Positions 44,331 to 51,363 of a stretch of 64,000 nucleotides of DNA are shown here, piece after piece. Where the stretch lies: contig NZ_VTFG01000002.1 in the NCBI RefSeq assembly GCF_008692035.1, positions 1,364,001 to 1,428,000 on the forward strand, in the 5' to 3' direction. Source of the DNA: Pseudomonas marginalis. GTDB taxonomy: Bacteria > Pseudomonadota > Gammaproteobacteria > Pseudomonadales > Pseudomonadaceae. Below the pieces are notes generated by a model, which searched no databases, was not told where the DNA came from, and worked only from the letters and a program-made list of their open reading frames with translations. The position numbers and the translations under genes are program-made. Each line of letters begins with the position of its first letter. Within the stretch, counting starts at the first letter, position 1.

Positions 44331-44661
44331 GGGAAATCGCCTGGCAGGTGAGTCAAAAAAGGGCGGCGAGTATAGCGCAAACCGCAGGTGCCGGACCACC
44401 GTTCACCCCATTGGGGGTGGCTAAATGCTGCCAAGTATGGAACCTTTTAAAAGGTAGAGACGTCCACTCCCCTGCTACCGCACTCGTAACAGGGGCTGAA
44501 AAATCAGCAAGTTAGCCTGACGAGGCTGCGCTCATGGCTCGATTTGATACCGCGTTGCCGGTATTGGCGAGCTGCTTTTCGCGACCCTATTCGCCGACAG
44601 CCAGGAATGGCATTGCCGCTCGGAAATGTGGTCGCCGACAAAAGAAAAAAGGAGTCCGCCT
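44331..44661. promoter_or_regulatory. 331-bp divergent control region between prfC and the quaternary-amine transporter
   Basis: No gene is seen. Three symmetric elements are present: CACCCC-ATT-GGGGGTG (44405-44420), the perfect 14-nt palindrome ACCTTTTAAAAGGT (44442-44455) and ATACCG-CGTTGC-CGGTAT (44547-44564). A looser CCCCTG/CAGGGG pair lies between. The second and third are plausible operators for the transporter operon; the regulator is not in the window. Confidence 0.5.
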
Positions 44662-45378
44662 GTGGCTATTCGCTATGGCAAAGGGCTGATAGGAGGAGTG
44701 GTTGTCGTCGCTCTCCTGGCCCTGCTGGTCCACTGGATCGGCATCAACACGATCGAACTGTACCGCGACGATTTGTTGTTTTACCTGCAAGCTCATTTGA
44801 TCCTGGTTCTAGTCTCCATGCTGGCCGCCCTCGTTGTGGGCATCCCCGCCGGTATCCTGCTCAGCCGACCGAACATGGTCGGGCGCGCAGAACGCTTCAT
44901 GCAGATCTTCAACATCGGCAACACCGTCCCCCCCCTGGCCGTACTGGCCATCGCCCTCGGGGTCCTCGGCATCGGCAGCGGCCCGGCCATCTTCGCGCTG
45001 TTCCTCGCCTCCTTGTTGCCCATCGTGCGCAACACCTACGAAGGCCTCAAAAACGTTCAAGGCTCGCTGAAAGAAGCCGCCACCGGCATCGGCATGACCC
45101 CGCGCCAGGTGCTGTTTCGCGTCGAATTGCCGAACGCCGTGCCGATCATCATCGGCGGTGTGCGCGTGGCCCTGGCGATCAACGTCGGTACCGCGCCGCT
45201 GGCGTTCCTGATCGGTGCCAATAGCCTGGGCAGCCTGATTTTCCCCGGCATCGCCCTGAACAACCAGCCGCAACTGCTGCTCGGCGCCGCGTGCACCGCG
45301 TTGCTGGCGTTGCTGCTCGACGGCCTGGTAACCATGGCCAGCCGCCTCTGGCTGGAACGCGGGTTGCGTCCGTCTTAA
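44662..45378 (+). CDS. Quaternary-amine (betaine/choline-type) ABC importer, permease 1
   Basis: A 238-residue permease of the OpuB/OpuC-YehW type with about six helices. The EAA-like loop is EAATGIGMTPRQVLFRVELPNAVPIIIGGVRVALAINVGTAPLAFLIGA. Start GTG 44662 follows AAAGGAG by 7 nt; an in-frame ATG at 44626 lacks a ribosome site. First of four genes in the order permease-receptor-permease-ATPase. The system should import glycine betaine, choline or related osmolytes; the true ligand is not fixed by sequence. Confidence 0.88.
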   Translation: MAIRYGKGLIGGVVVVALLALLVHWIGINTIELYRDDLLFYLQAHLILVLVSMLAALVVGIPAGILLSRPNMVGRAERFMQIFNIGNTVPPLAVLAIALGVLGIGSGPAIFALFLASLLPIVRNTYEGLKNVQGSLKEAATGIGMTPRQVLFRVELPNAVPIIIGGVRVALAINVGTAPLAFLIGANSLGSLIFPGIALNNQPQLLLGAACTALLALLLDGLVTMASRLWLERGLRPS

Positions 45379-45398
45379 GGCTTGGCAAAGGAATACAC

Positions 45399-46292
45399 AT
45401 GAAAAAAATCACCTTGATACTGAGCTGCGTCCTGCTGTTTGCAGGTCTTGCGCAAGCTGCCGAAAAACCCGTGATCCGCATTGGCGCGCGGGTGTTCACC
45501 GAACAGACCCTGCTGGCCGAAATCACCTCCCAGTACCTGCGCACCAAGGGCTATGACGCCCGCGTGACCGGCGGCCTGGGCAGCAACCTGGCGCGCAGTG
45601 CCCAGGAAAGCGGGCAACTGGACCTGATCTGGGAATACACCGGCGTGTCGCTCGTGGCCTATAACCATGTGGACGAGAAGCTCGACAGCGAACAGTCCTA
45701 CGCCCGAGTGAAAGAGCTCGACGCGAAAAAAGGCCTGGTCTGGCTGTCGCCGTCGCGCTTCAGCAACACCTACGCCCTGGCACTGCCCGAGAAAGTGGCC
45801 GAGGAGCATCCAGAGATCAACAGCATCAGCGACCTCACCAACGCCATGGCAGAAGACACCAAGGAACACCGCCTCGTGGCCCTGGACACCGAGTTCGCCA
45901 ACCGCTCCGACGGCCTCGCCGGCATGGTCAAGCTGTATGACATGAACCTGACGCGCAAAAACACCCGGCAGATGGACGCGGGCCTGGTCTACACCGCCCT
46001 GCGTAACGGCCAGGTGTTTGCCGGCCTGGTCTACACCACCGACGGTCGCCTCAACGCGTTCAAATTGAAGCTGCTGGCCGACGACAAGCACTATTTCCCG
46101 GACTACACCGCCGCCCCCGTGGTGCGCCAGGTTTACCTGGACGCGCACCCGCAGCTGGCCGCAGACCTTGCGCCACTGGCCGCGCTGTTCGACGACAAGA
46201 CCATGCGCGAGTTGAACGCGCGGGTCGACGTCGACCATGAAAGCCCATCCGCTGTTGCCGCCGATTTCCTGCGCCAACATCCGATCAACTAA
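45399..46292 (+). CDS. Quaternary-amine ABC importer, periplasmic binding protein
   Basis: A 297-residue OpuAC/OsmF-family receptor. Signal peptide of about 20 residues ending AQA|AEK, with no lipobox, so it is probably soluble in the periplasm. The mature protein starts VIRIGARVFTEQTLLAEITSQYL and contains DLIWEYTGVSLVAYNHV and MDAGLVYTALRNGQV, which are typical of YehZ/OpuC receptors. Aromatic residues of the cation-pi cage are likely among the conserved Tyr/Trp, but cannot be assigned with confidence. Confidence 0.88.
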   Translation: MKKITLILSCVLLFAGLAQAAEKPVIRIGARVFTEQTLLAEITSQYLRTKGYDARVTGGLGSNLARSAQESGQLDLIWEYTGVSLVAYNHVDEKLDSEQSYARVKELDAKKGLVWLSPSRFSNTYALALPEKVAEEHPEINSISDLTNAMAEDTKEHRLVALDTEFANRSDGLAGMVKLYDMNLTRKNTRQMDAGLVYTALRNGQVFAGLVYTTDGRLNAFKLKLLADDKHYFPDYTAAPVVRQVYLDAHPQLAADLAPLAALFDDKTMRELNARVDVDHESPSAVAADFLRQHPIN

Positions 46293-46304
46293 GAAGGAGA
46301 AGAC

Positions 46305-46958
46305 ATGGAATTCCTGAACGCCTTTTCCCATCTTGATTGGGCCCAGGTCCTGCACCTGACCTGGCAGCACATCACCCTGGTCGGTATCGCGGTGATCCTG
46401 GCGATTGTCGTCGGCGTGCCCCTCGGCGTGCTGATGACCCGCTTCCCGACCCTCGCCGGCCCGTTGCAAGCCAGCGCCACGGTGCTGCTGACCGTGCCGT
46501 CCATCGCCCTGTTCGGCCTGCTGCTGCCGTTCTACTCCAAATTCGGCCAGGGCCTGGGGCCGATGCCGGCGATCACCGCCGTGTTCCTCTACTCCCTGCT
46601 GCCGATCATGCGTAACACTTACCTGGCCCTCACCGGCGTCGAACCGGGCATCCGCGAAGCCGCCAAAGGCATCGGCATGACCTTCGGCCAGCGCCTGCGC
46701 ATGGTCGAACTGCCCATCGCCGTGCCGGTGATCCTCGCCGGCGTGCGTACCGCCGTGGTGATGAACATTGGCGTCATGACCATCGCCGCCACCATCGGCG
46801 CCGGTGGCCTGGGTGTACTTATTCTGGCTTCCATCAGCCGCAGCGACATGTCGATGCTGATCGTCGGCGCCGTGCTGGTCAGTCTCCTGGCCATCTTCGC
46901 CGACCTGCTTCTGCAATGGCTGCAACGCTCGCTGACTCCAAAAGGACTGCTCAAATGA
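46305..46958 (+). CDS. Quaternary-amine ABC importer, permease 2
   Basis: A 217-residue permease with about five helices and the EAA loop EAAKGIGMTFGQRLRMVELPIAVPVILAGVRTAVVMNIGV. It probably forms a heterodimer with permease 1. RBS AAGGAGAAG precedes the ATG, and its TGA overlaps the ATPase start (ATGA). Confidence 0.9.
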   Translation: MEFLNAFSHLDWAQVLHLTWQHITLVGIAVILAIVVGVPLGVLMTRFPTLAGPLQASATVLLTVPSIALFGLLLPFYSKFGQGLGPMPAITAVFLYSLLPIMRNTYLALTGVEPGIREAAKGIGMTFGQRLRMVELPIAVPVILAGVRTAVVMNIGVMTIAATIGAGGLGVLILASISRSDMSMLIVGAVLVSLLAIFADLLLQWLQRSLTPKGLLK

Positions 46959-48112
46959 TCGAACTTCAAAACCTGACCAAGACTTTTCAAAGCAACGGCA
47001 AAACTGTTTCGGCCGTGAACGACGTAAGCCTGACCGTCAACGAAGGCGAGATTTGCGTGTTCCTCGGCCCTTCGGGCTGCGGCAAGAGCACCACGCTGAA
47101 AATGATCAACCGCCTGATCAAGCCGACCTCGGGCAAGATCCTGATCAACGGCGAAGACACCACCGACCTCGATGAAGTGACCCTGCGTCGCAACATCGGC
47201 TACGTGATCCAGCAGATCGGCCTGTTCCCGAACATGACCATCGAGGAAAACATCGTGGTCGTGCCCAAGCTGCTGGGCTGGGACAAGCAGAAATGCCACG
47301 ACCGCGCCCGCGAGTTGATGAGCATGATCAAGCTGGAACCCAAGCAGTACCTGCATCGCTACCCGCGTGAACTGTCGGGCGGCCAGCAACAGCGTATCGG
47401 CGTGATTCGTGCACTGGCGGCGGACGCGCCGCTGCTGCTGATGGATGAGCCGTTCGGCGCGGTCGACCCGATCAACCGCGAGATGATCCAGAACGAGTTC
47501 TTCGAGATGCAACGGGCGCTGAACAAGACCGTGATCATGGTCAGCCACGACATCGACGAAGCCATCAAGCTGGGTGACAAGATCGCCATCTTCCGCGCCG
47601 GCAAGCTGCTGCAGATCGATCATCCGGACACCCTGCTGGCCCATCCGGCCGACGAGTTCGTCAGCAACTTCGTGGGCCAGGACAGCACCCTCAAGCGCCT
47701 GTTGCTGGTGAAGGCTGAAGATGCGGCGGACAACGCCCCATCGGTGAGCCCGGAAACCCCGGTGGCCGATGCCCTGGAGCTGATGGACGAAACCGACCGC
47801 CGCTATGTGGTCGTCACGTGCGCCCAGAATAAGGCGCTGGGTTACGTGCGACGTCGCGACCTGCACCGTCAGACCGGTACCTGCGGCCAGTACCTGCGCG
47901 AGTTCAACGCCACGGCGGCGTATGACGAGCATTTGCGCATCCTGTTGTCGCGCATGTACGAGTTCAACCGCTCGTGGTTGCCGGTGATGGATGCGGAGCG
48001 GGTGTTCCTGGGTGAAGTAACCCAGGAGTCGATTGCCGAGTACCTGAGTTCCGGTAAGTCCCGTGGGGGCAAGACCAGCATTGTCTCCCCCGCCGAGACC
48101 GCCCTGGCCTGA
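46955..48112 (+). CDS. Quaternary-amine ABC importer, ATPase with CBS domains
   Basis: A 385-residue ProV/OpuCA-type ATPase: Walker A GPSGCGKSTT, signature LSGGQQQRIGVIRALA, Walker B LLLMDEPFGAVD, H-loop MVSHDID. The C-terminal ~120 residues form a CBS pair, which in OpuA/OpuC senses ionic strength or nucleotides. This suggests osmotic gating of transport. Last gene of the operon, followed by a REP hairpin acting as terminator. Confidence 0.92.
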   Translation: MIELQNLTKTFQSNGKTVSAVNDVSLTVNEGEICVFLGPSGCGKSTTLKMINRLIKPTSGKILINGEDTTDLDEVTLRRNIGYVIQQIGLFPNMTIEENIVVVPKLLGWDKQKCHDRARELMSMIKLEPKQYLHRYPRELSGGQQQRIGVIRALAADAPLLLMDEPFGAVDPINREMIQNEFFEMQRALNKTVIMVSHDIDEAIKLGDKIAIFRAGKLLQIDHPDTLLAHPADEFVSNFVGQDSTLKRLLLVKAEDAADNAPSVSPETPVADALELMDETDRRYVVVTCAQNKALGYVRRRDLHRQTGTCGQYLREFNATAAYDEHLRILLSRMYEFNRSWLPVMDAERVFLGEVTQESIAEYLSSGKSRGGKTSIVSPAETALA

Positions 48113-48117
48113 TCTTA

Positions 48118-48147
48118 TGTGGGAGGGGGCTTGCTCCCTCCCACATT
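48118..48147. repeat. REP hairpin after the quaternary-amine transporter operon
   Basis: ATGTGGGAGGGGGC-TTGC-TCCCTCCCACAT; the arms pair nearly completely. Directly downstream of the ATPase stop, so it probably ends the operon transcript. Confidence 0.85.
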
Positions 48148-48281
48148 TGGTCCCGCGATCTGTCAGGGAAACACCTTCAATTATCCCCATCCGGGGAACA
48201 TCATTCCGTCACACGTGTCGGTTACATAAGTAGCTGCGCGCGGTCCCGCGACGAACGCGTGCAAAAACGCGACATTTTTAG

Positions 48282-48310
48282 TTGATCTATGGCCCCTCAC
48301 GTCCTAAAGT
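48282..48310 (+). promoter_or_regulatory. Candidate promoter upstream of speC leader
   Basis: TTGATC (48282-48287) and TAAAGT (48305-48310) are separated by 17 nt. Predicted start near 48317. The match is moderate (about four of six at each box). Confidence 0.45.
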
Positions 48311-48316
48311 TCGCGC

Positions 48317-48407
48317 CGAACGTCCATGCTGGAAACGATCCATCCGGCTCAAGTACTGACGACGAGACAGCAAGGCCAAGGGAAGCGACTATTCCCATGG
48401 CCTTTTT
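48317..48407 (+). ncRNA. Candidate small RNA or attenuated speC leader ending in an intrinsic terminator
   Basis: From the candidate start to the terminator is about 90 nt. At the end AAGGCCAAGGGA (48372-48383) pairs with TCCCATGGCCTT (48393-48404) around an AGCGACTAT-type loop and runs into TTTTT (48403-48407). This is a clear intrinsic-terminator shape more than 100 nt before speC. No open frame with a ribosome site precedes it. Two GGA triplets are single-stranded candidates. It may be a free small RNA, or an attenuator controlling speC by polyamines. Confidence 0.5.
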
Positions 48408-48512
48408 GCTTTCGGCGACATGCCTTGGGAAGTAGGCGAACCAAAGTGGGGATACGGAGGACGTTCATTTGCACCCATTGATCAATTTAGTTTGCCCTTA
48501 GGAGTTCCCAGC

Positions 48513-49676
48513 ATGTCGATCAACGTCGAAGATTATTTCGCGCGCGCCACTTTTGACAAAATGAAGGCGTTCGCCGACAAACAGGAAACCCCGTTCGTGG
48601 TGATCGACACCGCGATGATCAGCCAGGCCTACGATGACCTGCGCGCCGGTTTCGAATTCGCCAAGGTGTATTACGCGGTCAAGGCCAACCCGGCCGTCGA
48701 GATCATCGACCTGCTGAAAGACAAGGGCTCGAGCTTCGACATCGCCTCGATCTACGAGCTGGACAAGGTCATGGACCGCGGCGTCAGCGCCGACCGTATC
48801 AGCTACGGCAACACCATCAAGAAATCCAAGGACATCCGCTACTTCTACGAGAAGGGCGTGCGCCTGTTCTCCACCGACTCCGAAGCCGACCTGCGCAACA
48901 TCGCCAAGGCCGCGCCGGGTTCGAAAGTGTATGTACGTATCCTCACCGAAGGCTCGACCACGGCTGACTGGCCTCTGTCGCGCAAATTCGGCTGCCAGAC
49001 CGACATGGCCATGGACCTGCTGATCCTCGCTCGTGACTTGGGCCTGGTGCCCTACGGCATTTCGTTCCACGTTGGCTCGCAGCAACGCGACATCAGCGTG
49101 TGGGACGCGGCAATCGCCAAGGTCAAGGTGATCTTCGAACGCCTGAAGGAAGAAGACGGCATCCACCTCAAGCTGATCAACATGGGCGGCGGCTTCCCGG
49201 CCAACTACATCACCCGCACCAACAGCCTGGAAACCTACGCCGAAGAAATCATCCGCTTCCTCAAGGAAGACTTCGGCGATGACCTGCCGGAAATCATCCT
49301 CGAGCCAGGCCGTTCGCTGATCGCCAACGCCGGCATCCTGGTCAGTGAAGTGGTATTGGTTGCCCGTAAATCCCGTACCGCCGTCGAGCGCTGGGTGTAC
49401 ACGGATGTGGGCAAGTTCTCCGGCCTGATCGAAACCATGGACGAAGCCATCAAGTTCCCGATCTGGACCGAGAAGAAAGGCGAGATGGAAGAAGTGGTCA
49501 TCGCCGGCCCGACCTGCGACAGCGCCGACATCATGTACGAAAACTACAAGTACGGCCTGCCGCTGAACCTGGCGATCGGTGATCGCTTGTACTGGCTGTC
49601 GACCGGTGCCTACACCACCAGCTACAGCGCGGTTGAGTTCAATGGCTTTCCGCCGTTGAAGTCGTTCTACGTGTAA
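48513..49676 (+). CDS. speC: Ornithine decarboxylase (PLP-dependent, fold III)
   Basis: A 387-residue enzyme that decarboxylates L-ornithine to putrescine (EC 4.1.1.17). It has the eukaryote-like alanine-racemase fold: PLP lysine K57 in YYAVKANP, the phosphate-binding glycine loop NMGGGFPANY, EPGRSLIANAG, and the active-site cysteine in GPTCDSAD near the C-terminus. The same length is found in pseudomonad SpeC; lysine could be a secondary substrate. Start ATG 48513 has TTAGGAG upstream; an in-frame ATG at 48420 lacks a ribosome site. The 400-bp leader is unusually long and contains a terminator. Confidence 0.92.
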   Translation: MSINVEDYFARATFDKMKAFADKQETPFVVIDTAMISQAYDDLRAGFEFAKVYYAVKANPAVEIIDLLKDKGSSFDIASIYELDKVMDRGVSADRISYGNTIKKSKDIRYFYEKGVRLFSTDSEADLRNIAKAAPGSKVYVRILTEGSTTADWPLSRKFGCQTDMAMDLLILARDLGLVPYGISFHVGSQQRDISVWDAAIAKVKVIFERLKEEDGIHLKLINMGGGFPANYITRTNSLETYAEEIIRFLKEDFGDDLPEIILEPGRSLIANAGILVSEVVLVARKSRTAVERWVYTDVGKFSGLIETMDEAIKFPIWTEKKGEMEEVVIAGPTCDSADIMYENYKYGLPLNLAIGDRLYWLSTGAYTTSYSAVEFNGFPPLKSFYV

Positions 49677-49688
49677 GACGCCCGCGCA

Positions 49689-49721
49689 CAAAAAACCCAT
49701 GACATGTCATGGGTTTTTTTA
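49689..49721. terminator. Intrinsic terminator after speC
   Basis: AAAAAACCCATGACATGTCA continues into TGGGTTTTTT, a perfect palindrome with A and T runs, shared with the convergent Sel1-repeat gene. Confidence 0.93.
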
Positions 49722-49725
49722 TGCC

Positions 49726-50475
49726 TCAGGCAAGGCTCACGGCCCGTTGGCGGAAGGCCTCGGCCAGCGCTCGAACCCGCGGATCACTCGCCGCCGCCAA
49801 GGCCGTGTGGGCTGTTCGCAGGAACTTCAGATTTCCGCCCGCCAGCGCCTTGCGCAACCACTCCAGCGCCGCCTCGACCTGGCCCCTGTCGGCCAACACC
49901 GCCGCGTAACTGAACTGCCCGCGAAAATCCCCGGCCTCGGCTGAGCGTCGATACCACTCCACAGCCGCCTCCAGGTCCCTCGGGCAAACCTGAGCGTCTT
50001 CCAGGTAGCGCCCCAGCAGGTTCATCGACTTGGCATGCCCCTGTTCTGCGGCTTGCCGATACAGGGCCAGCGCGTGCTGCGGGTTCTCGGCAACACCCCG
50101 GCCCGTCGCCAGCAGATTGGCATAGTTGTACTGGCCCCAATCCAATCCCGCGTCTGCCGCCAAACGGTATTCCCGCGCAGCCGCCGCTTCGTCGATGGCA
50201 CACCCCCAGCCATGCTCCAGGCAACGCCCGGCCATATTGCGCGCCATTAAATGCCCGCCCTGCGCCGCAATCTGGAACCACCGCAGCGCGAGCGCTTCGT
50301 CGCGCGCAATACCGCGGCCTTCCAACAGGATTTGCCCGAGCAAGGCCTGGGCATCCACCACGCCCTCCTTGGCCGCGATCAGAATCGCCTGGGCCGCACG
50401 CACCGGCGAGTCGTCGAGCATGCCCTGCAATTGCTCAACGTTGAGCACTTCTTCGCGGCGCAATAAAAAGCCCAT
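49726..50475 (-). CDS. Sel1-repeat (TPR-like) protein beside the piu iron locus
   Basis: A 249-residue helical-repeat protein with at least five Sel1 units recognisable by A-x-x-x-L/Y-x-x-A-A-x-x-G spacing, for example ALRWFQIAAQGGHLMARNMAG, ALALYRQAAEQGHAKSMNLLG and AVEWYRRSAEAGDFRGQFSYA. No signal peptide, so cytoplasmic. The start codon is 1 nt after the stop of the 2OG dioxygenase gene (TGACATG), implying cotranscription and probable iron regulation. Sel1 proteins act as adaptors; the partner is unknown. Confidence 0.88.
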   Translation of the reverse strand: MGFLLRREEVLNVEQLQGMLDDSPVRAAQAILIAAKEGVVDAQALLGQILLEGRGIARDEALALRWFQIAAQGGHLMARNMAGRCLEHGWGCAIDEAAAAREYRLAADAGLDWGQYNYANLLATGRGVAENPQHALALYRQAAEQGHAKSMNLLGRYLEDAQVCPRDLEAAVEWYRRSAEAGDFRGQFSYAAVLADRGQVEAALEWLRKALAGGNLKFLRTAHTALAAASDPRVRALAEAFRQRAVSLA

Positions 50476-50476
50476 G

Positions 50477-51157
50477 TCAGACCTCGACCCAGCGACGCAA
50501 CAGGTTGTGATAGGTGCCGGTGAGCTGGATCAACCCAGGGTGGTCGGGTACATCACGGCTCAATTGCTGGATGGCGCCGTCCATCTCGAACAGCAGGGTG
50601 CGCTGGCTGTCTTCGCGCACCAGGCTTTGGGTCCAGAAAAACGCGGCATACCGCGCACCTCGGGACACGGCGTTGACTTTGTGCAGGCTGGAGCCTGGGT
50701 ACAGCACCATATCGCCGGCCGGCAACTTCACGCGCTGCAGGCCGAAAGTGTCCTGGATCTCCAGTTCGCCGCCGTCATAGTCATCCGGATCGCTGAAGAA
50801 CAGCGTAGACGACAGGTCCGTGCGCACCCGTTCATGGCTGCCCCTGGCCTGGCGCACGGCATTGTCGATATGGAAGTCGAAGCTGCCACCGGCCGTGTAG
50901 CAATTGAGCAGCGGCGGGAAGACCTTGTGCGGTAACGCCGCTGACATAAACAGAGGATTTTTCCACAACCGTTCGAGCATTGCCGCGCCGATCTCCTTGG
51001 CCAGCGGGTGGCCTTCGGGCAATTGCAGGTTGTGCTTGGCTTTGGCGGACTGGTGCCCGGCAGTGATTTTGCCATCGGCCCAATCGGCGGTTTCCAGGGC
51101 GTGGCGGATGCGTTGCACTTCCTCGCGAGAGAACAGGCCGGGAATGTGCAGCAGCAT
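50477..51157 (-). CDS. piuC: Fe(II)/2-oxoglutarate-dependent hydroxylase, PiuC/PKHD type
   Basis: A 226-residue non-haem iron dioxygenase. The facial triad is H96 and D98 (FHIDNAV) with H159 (GSSLHKV), and R169 (SRGARYAAFFW) binds 2-oxoglutarate. The C-terminal PKHD-type extension is present. PiuC is encoded beside siderophore receptors in pseudomonads; its substrate, perhaps a siderophore or the receptor, is not established. Divergent from piuA across a 206-bp region with a Fur-like box. Confidence 0.93.
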   Translation of the reverse strand: MLLHIPGLFSREEVQRIRHALETADWADGKITAGHQSAKAKHNLQLPEGHPLAKEIGAAMLERLWKNPLFMSAALPHKVFPPLLNCYTAGGSFDFHIDNAVRQARGSHERVRTDLSSTLFFSDPDDYDGGELEIQDTFGLQRVKLPAGDMVLYPGSSLHKVNAVSRGARYAAFFWTQSLVREDSQRTLLFEMDGAIQQLSRDVPDHPGLIQLTGTYHNLLRRWVEV

Positions 51158-51186
51158 GGGGCAATACCTGTAGGCAAAGAGGCGCC

Positions 51187-51205
51187 AATGGTATTGATTC
51201 TTATC
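51187..51205. promoter_or_regulatory. Possible Fur box between piuC and piuA
   Basis: On the minus strand GATAAGAATCAATACCATT partly matches the Fur consensus of GATAAT-type hexamers (about 11 of 19 positions). It lies 30 bp upstream of piuC. Iron control of both divergent genes is expected from the family but the site is a weak match. Confidence 0.42.
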
Positions 51206-51363
51206 CGCCCTGTAAAACGCCGGAGACGAACGAGAGCGTAAAAACCGTAAGGCAAAAGTGTAAAGAATGTAAATTCAGCGCGAATAGTAATGTATCGCAA
51301 TTGATAGAAAGTCTTGTTCACCCTATATTCCGCGGCCTCACCTCCTTGGGGAAAGGACACGTC

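Noticed and set aside
48317..48407. RsmX/Y/Z-type regulatory RNA
   Set aside because: Only two GGA triplets are present and there is no GacA upstream box (TGTAAG-N6-CTTACA), so an Rsm RNA is not supported.
48420..48512. In-frame upstream ATG of speC giving 31 extra residues
   Set aside because: No Shine-Dalgarno, residues unlike SpeC N-termini, while ATG 48513 has a good site.
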